Positions 34,653-43,442 of a DNA stretch of 64,000 nt are shown here, in pieces (the first letter of the stretch is position 1; each line of letters opens with the position of its first letter). This DNA comes from an uncultured Butyrivibrio sp. (lineage in GTDB: Bacteria > Bacillota > Clostridia > Lachnospirales > Lachnospiraceae). The translations under genes and the position numbers were made by a program. Location: assembly GCF_947169445.1 (NCBI RefSeq), contig NZ_CAMVPU010000012.1, forward strand, positions 27,508 to 91,507, given 5' to 3'. The notes beneath the pieces were generated by a model. That model saw only the letters and a list, made by a program, of their open reading frames with translations, had not been told where the DNA came from and made no database searches.

Positions 34653-35969
34653 ATGGGTTTATATGAGAAACTTCTTGCCGGCGAAGAAAAATTATCATTA
34701 GTCGGTCTTGGATATGTAGGAATGCCTATTGCAGTAGCCTATGCAAAAAAGATCAAGGTAGTTGGATACGATTTCAACGCAGCCAAGGTTGATCTTTACA
34801 AAAAAGGTATCGATCCTACCAGAGAAGTTGGGGATGAGGCTATCAAGGAGACATCTGTAGAATTCACAGCTGATCCAGAGAAGCTTCGTGAGTGTAAGTT
34901 CCACGTTGTAGCGGTTCCTACACCGGTTAATGATGATCATACACCGGATCTTTCGCCGGTTGAAGGCGCAAGCCATACCCTTGGTAAATATCTTACAAAG
35001 GGCAGTATCGTAGTATACGAGTCAACTGTTTATCCGGGAGTTACTGAGGATATTTGTGTTCCTATTCTTGAGCAGGAATCAGGACTTAAATGTGGCGTAG
35101 ACTTTAAGGTTGGATATTCTCCAGAGCGTATCAACCCAGGTGACAAGGTTCACAGACTTGATACTATTACTAAGATTGTTTCAGGTATGGATGAGGAAAC
35201 TCTTGATACAGTAGCTAAGGTTTACAGCCTTGTTGCTCTTGCAGGAGTTTATAAGGCTCAGTCAATCAAGGTTGCTGAGGCTGCCAAGGTTATTGAGAAC
35301 TCACAGCGTGATATCAACATTGCTTTCATGAACGAGCTTTCAATGATCTTCCACAAGATGGATATCGATACAAAGAGCGTGCTTGAGGCAGCAGGAACAA
35401 AGTGGAATTTCCTTCCATTCCGTCCGGGCCTTGTAGGTGGTCACTGTATCGGTGTTGACCCATACTATCTTACATATAAGGCTGAAGAGCTGGGATATCA
35501 TTCACAGATCATCCTTTCAGGAAGACGAATCAATGATGACATGGGCAAGTACATCGCAGAATCCTGCGTAAAGAGACTTATCGCCAATGACATTCAGGTT
35601 AAGAATGCAAAGGTTGCAATCCTTGGCTTTACCTTCAAGGAAAACTGCCCTGACACTCGTAACACTAAGGTTATAGATATCTACAATGAACTTGGTGAAT
35701 ATGGAATTAAACCTGTAGTAGTAGATCCTCAGGCAGACGCAGATGAAGCAAAAAGGTTATACGGCATCGAATTTGATTCAATGGATGCTGTAAAAGGCAT
35801 GGATGCAGTAATCATGGCTGTTGCACATGAAGATTTTAAGGATTATAAACCATCTGATATTTCAAAATTCTTCAGCACAACAAACAAGACCAAAGTATTC
35901 ATGGACCTCAAGGGCATGTACGAACTCGAAGATTACAAAGAGCCTGAATTTGATTACTGGAGACTGTGA
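34653..35969 (+). CDS. UDP-N-acetylhexosamine 6-dehydrogenase (WbpO/TviB-like)
   Basis: A 438-residue nucleotide-sugar dehydrogenase that oxidises C6 to a uronic acid in two NAD steps. Landmarks: NAD loop LSLVGLGYVGMPIAVAYAK, VVAVPTPV, YESTVYPGVTEDI, SPERINPGD, ENSQRDINIAFMNEL, and the catalytic C265 in GGHCIGVDPYYL, then FKENCPDTRNTK. The sequence resembles the TviB/WbpO branch (UDP-GlcNAc or UDP-GalNAc) more than UDP-glucose dehydrogenases. GGAGG precedes the ATG at a good distance. The next gene is a WbpP/TviC-type epimerase, so the pair should give UDP-GalNAcA. Confidence 0.88.
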   Translation: MGLYEKLLAGEEKLSLVGLGYVGMPIAVAYAKKIKVVGYDFNAAKVDLYKKGIDPTREVGDEAIKETSVEFTADPEKLRECKFHVVAVPTPVNDDHTPDLSPVEGASHTLGKYLTKGSIVVYESTVYPGVTEDICVPILEQESGLKCGVDFKVGYSPERINPGDKVHRLDTITKIVSGMDEETLDTVAKVYSLVALAGVYKAQSIKVAEAAKVIENSQRDINIAFMNELSMIFHKMDIDTKSVLEAAGTKWNFLPFRPGLVGGHCIGVDPYYLTYKAEELGYHSQIILSGRRINDDMGKYIAESCVKRLIANDIQVKNAKVAILGFTFKENCPDTRNTKVIDIYNELGEYGIKPVVVDPQADADEAKRLYGIEFDSMDAVKGMDAVIMAVAHEDFKDYKPSDISKFFSTTNKTKVFMDLKGMYELEDYKEPEFDYWRL

Positions 35970-35970
35970 T

Positions 35971-36018
35971 GATGGCCGACGCGGAAACGCGAGCCTATCC
36001 CTGGACTATGCCGATAGC
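35971..36018 (+). other. Structured intergenic segment with competing hairpins
   Basis: In the 67-base gap before the epimerase, GATGGC (35971-35976) can pair with GCCTATC (35993-35999) around a perfect CGCG-GAAA-CGCG tetraloop hairpin (35980-35991). The same GCCTATC can instead pair with GATAGC (36013-36018). The two pairings exclude each other, as in switches. It matches no riboswitch consensus I know, and no terminator T-run follows; the ribosome site GAAAGG lies just downstream. Confidence 0.35.
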
Positions 36019-36036
36019 TAAATAGAAAGGTATACA

Positions 36037-37011
36037 ATGAGTTATAAAGAGTTAAAGTTCCCTGCGGAGTCAGTGTTTCTCGTAACTGGCGGCGCAGGAT
36101 TTATCGGATCAAATATTTGCGAAGCACTTCTTGAAATGGGATACACCGTAAGGTGCATGGATAACCTCTCAACAGGTCATATTGAGAATATCCAGCCCTT
36201 CATGTCAAACCCTAAATTTACTTTCATCGAGAAAGACATAAGAGATCTCGATGCATGCATGGAGGCTACAAAAGGCGTAGACTATGTCCTTAATGAGGCT
36301 GCATGGGGAAGCGTACCAAGAAGTATTGAGATGCCTCTTTTATATGAGGAGATCAATATCAGAGGAACCCTCAACATGATGGAGGCTTCAAGACAGAACG
36401 GCGTCAAGAAGTTCGTCTATGCATCAAGTTCTTCTGTTTATGGTGATTCAACAACTCTTCCCAAGAAGGAAGGTCAGGAGGGAAATGTTCTTTCTCCTTA
36501 CGCCCTTACCAAGAAGACAGATGAGGAGTATGGTAAACTGTACAAAAAGCTTTACGGACTTGATACCTATGGCCTTAGATACTTCAATGTATTCGGAAGA
36601 AGACAGGATCCTAACGGTGCTTATGCAGCTGTTATTCCAAAGTTCCTGAAGCAGCTTATGAACGGTGAGACTCCGACAATCAACGGTGATGGTAAGCAGT
36701 CAAGAGACTTTACCTATGTTGATAACGTAATCGAGGGTAACCTTCGCGCTTGCCTTGCTTCTTCAGATGCAGCAGGCGAAGCTTACAATATCGGAGCAGG
36801 CGGAAGAGAGTTCCTTATTGATGTATATCATCATTTGACAGATGCTCTTGGAATGGATGTTGAGCCTATCTTCGGACCACCACGTGCCGGCGATATCAGA
36901 GATTCTAATGCAGATATTTCCAAGGCAAGACAGAACCTTGGCTATGATCCTTCCTATGATTTCAAGGCAGGAATAGAACTTGCTATTGAGTGGTATAAAG
37001 AGAATTTATGA
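36037..37011 (+). CDS. UDP-N-acetylhexosamine 4-epimerase (WbpP/TviC-like SDR)
   Basis: A 324-residue extended SDR: NAD loop LVTGGAGFIGSNICEALL (about 14-31), DNLSTGHIENI, SSSSVYGDS, and the catalytic Y155-x3-K159 in SPYALTKKTDEEYG. RYFNVFGRRQDPNGAYAAVIPKF and SRDFTYVDNVIEGN are strong WbpP/TviC/Gne hallmarks. It interconverts UDP-GlcNAc and UDP-GalNAc, or their uronic acids. The following gene starts inside its stop (ATGA). Confidence 0.9.
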   Translation: MSYKELKFPAESVFLVTGGAGFIGSNICEALLEMGYTVRCMDNLSTGHIENIQPFMSNPKFTFIEKDIRDLDACMEATKGVDYVLNEAAWGSVPRSIEMPLLYEEINIRGTLNMMEASRQNGVKKFVYASSSSVYGDSTTLPKKEGQEGNVLSPYALTKKTDEEYGKLYKKLYGLDTYGLRYFNVFGRRQDPNGAYAAVIPKFLKQLMNGETPTINGDGKQSRDFTYVDNVIEGNLRACLASSDAAGEAYNIGAGGREFLIDVYHHLTDALGMDVEPIFGPPRAGDIRDSNADISKARQNLGYDPSYDFKAGIELAIEWYKENL

Positions 37012-37754
37012 AGATCACAATAAGAATGGATGACATCACACCGGATATGGACTTTGAGAAGTTCACAAGGTTTAAGACTATCCTTGATAAGCATGGGATT
37101 AAGCCGCTTATCGGTGTGGTGCCGGACAATAAAGATAAAAAGTTACAAAAAAATCCTCCAAGAGCTGATTTTTGGGAAATAGTTTCCGGATTGCAGCAGG
37201 AGGGCTGGATCGTAGCAATGCATGGTTATAACCATATATACACTACGAGAGAAGCAGGCATTTTCCCTATAGGAGATAAGTCTGAATTTGCTGGACTGTC
37301 TCTTGCAAAGCAGGATGAGATGATAAGAGAGGGAAAGAGAATACTTAAAGGTCATGGAATAATTACAGATTTTTTCATGGCACCTTCTCATTCTTATGAT
37401 CGCAACACTTTGAAGGCACTAAAAAAGAATGGTTTTTGCAGGATTACAGATGGCTTTGGCAAAGGCCCTTATGAGATGGATGGAATGGTTTTTTACCCTA
37501 TTTCTACCAGTAAGGCCAGGACACTTGCCAGCAAGGATGAAGGCATTGTGACCTTTGTCTACCACGCAAATACCATGAATGATAAAGATTTTGATACCTT
37601 TGAGAAGCTTTTTGACAAAGGGGAAGTGGTATCATTTGAGGAATTCCTCCATTATGATGCTGATGTCAGAAAGTTAAAGGATGAAGCTGCCGAATTTCTG
37701 ACTGCCAAATCCAAATATTATGCGGTTCGGCTACGAAGAAAGCTTTCCAAATAG
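37008..37754 (+). CDS. DUF2334 polysaccharide deacetylase-like protein
   Basis: A 248-residue protein with the NodB-like plan of DUF2334: RMDD at residues 5-8 (catalytic and metal Asp), HGYNH at 72-76 (metal His pair) and FMAPSHSYD further on. It probably removes N- or O-acetyl groups from a sugar. No signal peptide is seen, so it would act in the cytoplasm, perhaps on a nucleotide sugar or lipid-linked intermediate. It overlaps the epimerase gene by four bases, which ties it to the hexosaminuronic acid pair. The substrate is unproven. Confidence 0.8.
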   Translation: MKITIRMDDITPDMDFEKFTRFKTILDKHGIKPLIGVVPDNKDKKLQKNPPRADFWEIVSGLQQEGWIVAMHGYNHIYTTREAGIFPIGDKSEFAGLSLAKQDEMIREGKRILKGHGIITDFFMAPSHSYDRNTLKALKKNGFCRITDGFGKGPYEMDGMVFYPISTSKARTLASKDEGIVTFVYHANTMNDKDFDTFEKLFDKGEVVSFEEFLHYDADVRKLKDEAAEFLTAKSKYYAVRLRRKLSK

Positions 37755-37801
37755 TAAGCAGCAGCTTCAAACAGATATATTTTCAACTATTGGGAGAGGT
37801 T

Positions 37802-39247
37802 ATGGAATACGGATACGGTCAGATACGTATACTTCATGTACTCGGAGTTTTGGGGCTTGGTGGGGCTGAATGTCGTATTATGGATCTCTATCGCAACATG
37901 GATAGGGACAAGATTCAATTTGATTTTTTGGTACACTGTTCCCCGGAGAAAACCGGAAAAAATAGTCCGACTTCTGATGAGCTGATGGCAGTTCGAGAGC
38001 CGGACTATTTTGATAATACTGTAAAACAATTGGGAGGAAGGATTTTTTGCCTTCCTAAATTTGTTGGAACAAATTCAAAAGATTATAAGGCGGCAGCCAA
38101 AAGATTTTTTGAGGAGCATCAGGGAGAGTGGAAGGCTGTACAGGGGCATATGACCAGCACAGCTGCTATGTATCTTCCTATTGCCAAAAAGTCAGGAATC
38201 CCAATCGTTATTGCTCATGCAAGGAGTGCAGGTGTAGACAATGGATTAAAAGGCTTTGCTACAAGACTTCTTAGAGCTCCGCTTCAAAAAGAAGGAATCA
38301 CGGATTATAATTTTGCCTGCTCCAAGGAAGCAGGAATTTCTGTATTCGGCGAAAGGCTCATGAATGCAGGAAGTGTCAGAATAATTCCCAATGCAATTGA
38401 TATTAAACATTTTGCCTATAATGAAGAGACCAGGAATAGATTACGTAAAGAGCTTGGAGTCAGCAATGCCCTTGTGATCGGTCATGTGGGAAGCTTTAGG
38501 TATGCCAAGAACCATGAGTTTTTGCTTAATGTTTTCGCACAGCTTTGCAGGCTTCTTGATAATGATGATCTTAACCAGTACAGCATGCTTCATGGCATGA
38601 GGATAAGGCTTCTAATGCTTGGAAAAGGGCAGCTCATGGATGAAATGAAAGCCCTTGCCGACAAGCTTCATATCTATGACAGATGTATTTTTGCAGGTAA
38701 TAAGAGTAATGCCTGGGAATATTATCAGGCAATGGATTATTTCTGCTTCCCTTCCAGATACGAGGGACTTCCGGGAAGCGTTATTGAGGCTCAGGCAGCA
38801 GGACTTCAGTGCCTTGTTTCGGATACTGTAACTTCTGAAGTAAATGTTACTGAGCTGGTATCTATGCGCAGCATCAATTCAGAGCCAAGAGACTGGGCGA
38901 GAAAGATAATAGATGACCTTCTGTTACATGAAGACTATCAGGAGGATCCTCTCGAGGAAGAAATTAAGCTCAATCAGACCTTTACAGCTATTGCCGGTGA
39001 GAGAAAAGAAAGTGTTTTCGAATCAGAAGACGCCCCGGATATGGATATGTTGGACAATGGAACAGGTTTTGTCAGGATAAATACGCCTGATGATCGCCCT
39101 AAGGATATGCATCGTTCAATAGAATACTCTATCGGCGACAGATCACAGTCATCACGTTATATTCAGAATAAGCTCCGGGCTGCAGGCTTTGATGTCAAAC
39201 AGCAGGCAAGACAGATGGCTTATTTCTATGAGCGTGGACATTTCTAA
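37802..39247 (+). CDS. Glycosyltransferase family 4, EpsF-like, with acidic C-terminal insert
   Basis: A 481-residue GT4. ATG 37802 has GGGAGAGG just upstream; an in-frame TTG at 37790 lies before that site and is not used. Landmarks: ILHVLGVLGLGGAECRIMDLY, AHARSAGV, VGSFRYAKNHEFLL and FPSRYEGLPGSVIEAQAAG. This is the EpsF/Cps-type group. It is about 110 residues longer than its relative at 39264: the tail (about 385-470) is highly acidic, with stretches such as EDPLEEE and SEDAPDMDMLD, and also an extra segment near 57-75. The long tail is unusual and may bind a partner. Confidence 0.85.
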   Translation: MEYGYGQIRILHVLGVLGLGGAECRIMDLYRNMDRDKIQFDFLVHCSPEKTGKNSPTSDELMAVREPDYFDNTVKQLGGRIFCLPKFVGTNSKDYKAAAKRFFEEHQGEWKAVQGHMTSTAAMYLPIAKKSGIPIVIAHARSAGVDNGLKGFATRLLRAPLQKEGITDYNFACSKEAGISVFGERLMNAGSVRIIPNAIDIKHFAYNEETRNRLRKELGVSNALVIGHVGSFRYAKNHEFLLNVFAQLCRLLDNDDLNQYSMLHGMRIRLLMLGKGQLMDEMKALADKLHIYDRCIFAGNKSNAWEYYQAMDYFCFPSRYEGLPGSVIEAQAAGLQCLVSDTVTSEVNVTELVSMRSINSEPRDWARKIIDDLLLHEDYQEDPLEEEIKLNQTFTAIAGERKESVFESEDAPDMDMLDNGTGFVRINTPDDRPKDMHRSIEYSIGDRSQSSRYIQNKLRAAGFDVKQQARQMAYFYERGHF

Positions 39248-39263
39248 GAATTAGGATAAAAGT

Positions 39264-40367
39264 ATGGATAACAAAATCAAAGTCCTTCACATAGTTGGGG
39301 CCATGTACCCCGGCGGCATGGAAAACTTCATAATGAACATATATGAAAATATCGACCGCGAGAGATTTCAGTTTGATTTTGCAGTCCATGATATAAAGGA
39401 AAACGGATACGAGGCTCGGATAAGTGAGCTTGGTGGCAGAGTTTTTCAGCTTCCAAGGCTTACCAGGCATCCACTAAAGAATTTTACTGAGCTTAAAAAG
39501 CTTGTTAAAAAAGAAAAGTATGATGTTGTTATAAGACATACCGCAAGTGCCCTTGTGGCGCCTCAGCTTTTGGCTGCAAAGCTTGCAGGTGCTGTAACGG
39601 TGTGCCATTCCCATAATGAGACGGATCCTAAGAGAGCAGCGCATTATATTGGAAGAATCCTTCTTTTAGCATGCACGGACAAAAGAATTGCCTGCTCCGA
39701 AAATGCAGGAAAGTGGATGTATGGCAAAAAGAGCTTTCAGGTAATAAATAACGCCATAGACCTTAATAAGTTCGCGTTCCGGGATGAGTACAAAAAGGCT
39801 GTAATAGATGAGTTTTGCCTTCAAAACAAGCACATCTACGGCCATGTGGCTAATTTTATCGCATCCAAGAACCACATGTTTCTTATGGAGGTTTTCAAAG
39901 AAATTACTGAAATTGATAAGGACGCTGTTCTGATCTGTCTTGGAGAAGGTGATCTTAGACCTTCAATTGAGGAAAAGATAAAGTCATGCGGACTTGAAGA
40001 TAAAGTGATACTGGCTGGCATAAGACATGATGCAGAAAAGTTTTTCTCAGCCTTTGATGTCATGGTTTTTCCTTCTCTTTTTGAAGGACTCCCACTTACG
40101 CTGATAGAGGCGCAGGTAAGTGGACTTAAGGTGCTTATGTCGGATACTGTCACACCGAATGTAGTAGTTACAGATGGTCTTGTGACGGCAAAGTCTTTAT
40201 CCGATGGTGAAAAGAGCTGGGCTTTGGAGGCAGTATCCATCGTAGACAGCTTCCAGAATGCAGACAGGATATGCCAGAGAGAAAGCATCCGTAAGCATGG
40301 CTATGATCTGGAACAACTGACAAAATGGTATGAGGAATTCTTAAGTCACATTAAGAAAGGCGACTAA
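39264..40367 (+). CDS. Glycosyltransferase family 4, EpsF-like
   Basis: A 367-residue GT4 closely related in plan to the upstream gene: KVLHIVGAMYPGGMENFIMN, VCHSHNETD, VANFIASKNHMFLMEVF, VFPSLFEGLPLTLIEAQVSG. The group adds sugars during exopolysaccharide assembly in Firmicutes. It starts 16 bases after the previous gene. Without the acidic tail of its neighbour, it is the normal family length. Donor and acceptor are unknown. Confidence 0.86.
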   Translation: MDNKIKVLHIVGAMYPGGMENFIMNIYENIDRERFQFDFAVHDIKENGYEARISELGGRVFQLPRLTRHPLKNFTELKKLVKKEKYDVVIRHTASALVAPQLLAAKLAGAVTVCHSHNETDPKRAAHYIGRILLLACTDKRIACSENAGKWMYGKKSFQVINNAIDLNKFAFRDEYKKAVIDEFCLQNKHIYGHVANFIASKNHMFLMEVFKEITEIDKDAVLICLGEGDLRPSIEEKIKSCGLEDKVILAGIRHDAEKFFSAFDVMVFPSLFEGLPLTLIEAQVSGLKVLMSDTVTPNVVVTDGLVTAKSLSDGEKSWALEAVSIVDSFQNADRICQRESIRKHGYDLEQLTKWYEEFLSHIKKGD

Positions 40368-40376
40368 TTCTGATAT

Positions 40377-41471
40377 ATGAAGATTATTTTTCATCTAAAT
40401 AGCATGGGCCGCGGCGGTGCAGAGCATGTGGTGAGCATATTGTCCCAAAAGCTCTCTGAAGCCGGCAATGATGTAATAGTAGCGACCCAGTGGTATTCGG
40501 AAAATGAATATAAGCTTGCGGACAGAGTAAAGAGGCTTGATCTGGCTCTTACTGACGAAGAAGAGAAGAAGGGAAGGGTTAGCAAGGCTTTTACCAGACT
40601 TTTTAAGCTTAGAAACTGTTTTAAGAACGAAAAGCCTGATCTTGTAATATCTTTTTGCTCTAAAGCTAACTTTAGGAGTGCTTTTAGCCTTATTGGTACT
40701 AAGACTCCCCTTATTGTTTCTGTAAGAAATAACCCTGTGGAGGATTATAAGGGACATTTTCTTGCAACTAAGATCATGGAAAAGAAAGCTTGCGGCTGCG
40801 TTTTCCAGACGCCTGATGCAATGTCCTTTTTTTCCAAGCCTTTTCAGGATAAGTCCAGAATTATCTTTAATCCTATAGCCCAGGAGTATCTTGACCCTCA
40901 GACAAAAAGACATAATGCTGAGAGCAGACGCATTTTAAATGTGGGAAGAATTTCAAGGCAAAAGAATCAGCTTCTTTTGCTTAAAGCCTTTAAACGTATA
41001 GCAGATAAGTATCCAGAGTATAGACTGACCATTTTCGGCGATGTTCAGGAAAAAGATGTATACGAAGAAATGACCGGTTTTGTTAAGAATAACAATTTGG
41101 AAGGCAGGGTAGAGTTTCCGGGATCTATAGATGATATAAAGAGTGAACTTGAAGAGACAACTCTTTTTGTACTGTCCTCTGATTTTGAAGGCATGCCAAA
41201 TTCCCTGATAGAAGCCATGGCAATGGGAGTTCCATGTATTTCTACCGATTGTCCCTGCGGCGGGTCAAGGATGCTGATTGATAATGAGAAAAATGGTCTT
41301 CTTGTACCTATTAAGGATGAAGAAGCTCTTTTTAAGGCAATGGACAGAGTGCTTGGGAATCCGGAGCTTTCAGAAAGCTTTGGAGAACAGGCTGTTAAGG
41401 TGCTTGATAAGGTTAACCCGGACAAGATTTGTAAAGAGTGGGAAGACTTCATACGCGAAAAGATAAAGTGA
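40377..41471 (+). CDS. Glycosyltransferase family 4, PglH/PglJ-like
   Basis: A 364-residue GT4: FHLNSMGRGGAEHVVSIL at the start, NVGRISRQKNQLLLLKAF, then the donor site EGMPNSLIEAMAMGVPCISTD (E-x7-E) and CPCGGSRMLI. This resembles PglH/PglJ enzymes that extend undecaprenyl-linked oligosaccharides with GalNAc-type sugars. The gene is one of a related pair: the other, at 43439, shares the CISTDCPCGG-like block. The two flank an asparagine-synthase gene, suggesting local duplication. Sugar specificity is inferred only. Confidence 0.84.
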   Translation: MKIIFHLNSMGRGGAEHVVSILSQKLSEAGNDVIVATQWYSENEYKLADRVKRLDLALTDEEEKKGRVSKAFTRLFKLRNCFKNEKPDLVISFCSKANFRSAFSLIGTKTPLIVSVRNNPVEDYKGHFLATKIMEKKACGCVFQTPDAMSFFSKPFQDKSRIIFNPIAQEYLDPQTKRHNAESRRILNVGRISRQKNQLLLLKAFKRIADKYPEYRLTIFGDVQEKDVYEEMTGFVKNNNLEGRVEFPGSIDDIKSELEETTLFVLSSDFEGMPNSLIEAMAMGVPCISTDCPCGGSRMLIDNEKNGLLVPIKDEEALFKAMDRVLGNPELSESFGEQAVKVLDKVNPDKICKEWEDFIREKIK

Positions 41472-41498
41472 TAGCAATGTGATACGGAGCAAATGTAA

Positions 41499-43442
41499 AT
41501 GTGCGGAATCTGCGGATATATTTCCAAAAAGCGAATATCAGAAGATGAGCTCAGGATCATGAATGATACTATGTATCATCGTGGTCCTAATGATAGTGGA
41601 ATTGCTATCTATGAAGGAACTGACGGGTATAGTATTGGACTGGCCCACAGGAGACTGTCTATTCTTGATCTTTCTCCACTTGGACATCAGCCGATGCATT
41701 CGGAAAATGGCAGAGTAACGATCGTTTTTAACGGTGAGATTTATAACTTTCTTGAACTTAAGGAAGAACTTAAGGATTATCCATTTAAATCCAATTGTGA
41801 TACGGAAGTAATATTAGCCGCATATCTTCGCTGGGGCATTAATATGGTGGACCATATAAATGGTATGTTCGCCATAGCCCTTTATGACAGGGAAAATGAG
41901 GATGTTTTCCTTATAAGGGACAGAATTGGTAAAAAGCCTTTGTTCTACTGGCTTGATGACGGAAATCTTGTTTTTGGTTCTGAACTTAAACCTATTATGA
42001 AGTGCCCGGGCTTTAAAGGGGAAATCAGAAGGCAGCTTCTTCCAAGATACCTTTATCAGCAGTATATTACAGCTCCGGATACAATCTTTAAGGATGTGTA
42101 TAAGCTTGAACCTGGGACTATCCTAAAGTTCAGGAATGGAAATATTAAAAAGTGGAAATACTGGGATATTAAAGAAGTCTACAAAAAAGAAAGTGCAAAT
42201 CCCATTACCAGCTATGAAGAAGCTAAGGAAGGCTTGAAACAGCGCCTTCGCCATTCAGTTGCAGGAAGAATGATCGCGGATGTGCCCCTTGGAACGTTCC
42301 TTTCCGGCGGGTATGATTCATCACTTGTTACAGCTATTGCGCAGGAACTATCAGATAAGCCGGTAAAGACCTTCTGCATAGGCTTCGATGTGCCAAGATA
42401 CAATGAGGCAGAATATGCCAAGGAAATAGCAAATTACCTGGGATGTGAACATACCGAGCTATACATTTCCACTAAGGAGATGTTTGATCTTGTCAGCAGC
42501 ATTCCGCAATATTACGACGAACCATTTGCTGATAATTCTGAGATACCTTCCATGCTGGTAAGTAAACTGGCAAGAAAGGATGTAACTGTGGCTCTTTCCG
42601 GAGATGGAGGAGATGAGTTTTTCTGCGGCTACAATGTATATGACTATGTGAGAAAAGCTCAGATGCTGGAAATTCCGGGTGCTATAGCAGGTGCTGTCGG
42701 ACAGCTTCCTTTTGGTGACGGCAGACTTTTGGATAAGATGCCCTTTGCCGTAAAGGTAATAGCCGGTAATCGTAATCCTGAGACCAAGACTCAGCTTGTA
42801 TCAGAGAATTATGTAAAGGCCGCTCACGCATTCCTGACCGGGACAGAGCGCCTGGATATTCCTATGAGCGCCGCTGACTATCTTGAAACGGATTATAATC
42901 GTAGTGACAATATCGCTCCGGCTCTTTATCCTATTGAATCGCTTTATAAAGTTGATGATTATCAGGTCAGAAGAATGCTTTTGGATATGGACACATATCT
43001 GCCGGAGGATATCCTGGTTAAGATGGACAGGGCATCCATGAAGTATTCTTTGGAGAACAGATGCCCTATCATGGATACTGATGTGATGGAGTATTCCTTT
43101 AGAATCCCTCATAAATTCAAGTATCACAAGGGAGAGAAGAAGTATATTCTCAAGGACATCGCTTATGACTATATCCCAAAAGAACTCTTAAACAGACCCA
43201 AGACAGGCTTTGGAGTTCCGATGGATCAGTGGCTTAGAGGCCCGTTAAAGGAACAGCTTCTTGACTACAGCAGTACAGCTTTCCTTAAAAAACAGGGGAT
43301 TTTTGACCCGGAATATGTATCGAAGTATATAAATAACTATATTGTAACAGGTGATGCAGGACCTTCGTCAGGCGCTAATTTCAGTAAGATTGCCTGGGCG
43401 TTTTATATCTTCCAGCAATGGTATAACTATCACATATTATGA
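41499..43442 (+). CDS. asnB: Asparagine-synthase-like glutamine amidotransferase (copy 1)
   Basis: A 647-residue AsnB-type protein. The N-terminal class II glutaminase domain begins MCGICGYI, with the nucleophile Cys2, and carries HRGPNDSG and NGEIYN. The synthetase domain has the ATP pyrophosphatase loop SGGYDSS (269-275) and SGDGGDEFFCGYN. Within polysaccharide loci such enzymes (WbpS-like) amidate C6 of uronic acids rather than aspartate. With UDP-GalNAcA-type genes nearby, a uronamide product is plausible. It overlaps the next GT4 by four bases. A second copy lies at 47351. Confidence 0.88.
   Translation: MCGICGYISKKRISEDELRIMNDTMYHRGPNDSGIAIYEGTDGYSIGLAHRRLSILDLSPLGHQPMHSENGRVTIVFNGEIYNFLELKEELKDYPFKSNCDTEVILAAYLRWGINMVDHINGMFAIALYDRENEDVFLIRDRIGKKPLFYWLDDGNLVFGSELKPIMKCPGFKGEIRRQLLPRYLYQQYITAPDTIFKDVYKLEPGTILKFRNGNIKKWKYWDIKEVYKKESANPITSYEEAKEGLKQRLRHSVAGRMIADVPLGTFLSGGYDSSLVTAIAQELSDKPVKTFCIGFDVPRYNEAEYAKEIANYLGCEHTELYISTKEMFDLVSSIPQYYDEPFADNSEIPSMLVSKLARKDVTVALSGDGGDEFFCGYNVYDYVRKAQMLEIPGAIAGAVGQLPFGDGRLLDKMPFAVKVIAGNRNPETKTQLVSENYVKAAHAFLTGTERLDIPMSAADYLETDYNRSDNIAPALYPIESLYKVDDYQVRRMLLDMDTYLPEDILVKMDRASMKYSLENRCPIMDTDVMEYSFRIPHKFKYHKGEKKYILKDIAYDYIPKELLNRPKTGFGVPMDQWLRGPLKEQLLDYSSTAFLKKQGIFDPEYVSKYINNYIVTGDAGPSSGANFSKIAWAFYIFQQWYNYHIL

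Noticed and set aside
35967..35990. Hammerhead-ribozyme-like pieces (TGATGA followed by GAAA)
   Set aside because: There is no stem II hairpin between the two pieces and no matching stem I/III arrangement or cleavage triplet, so the resemblance is chance.
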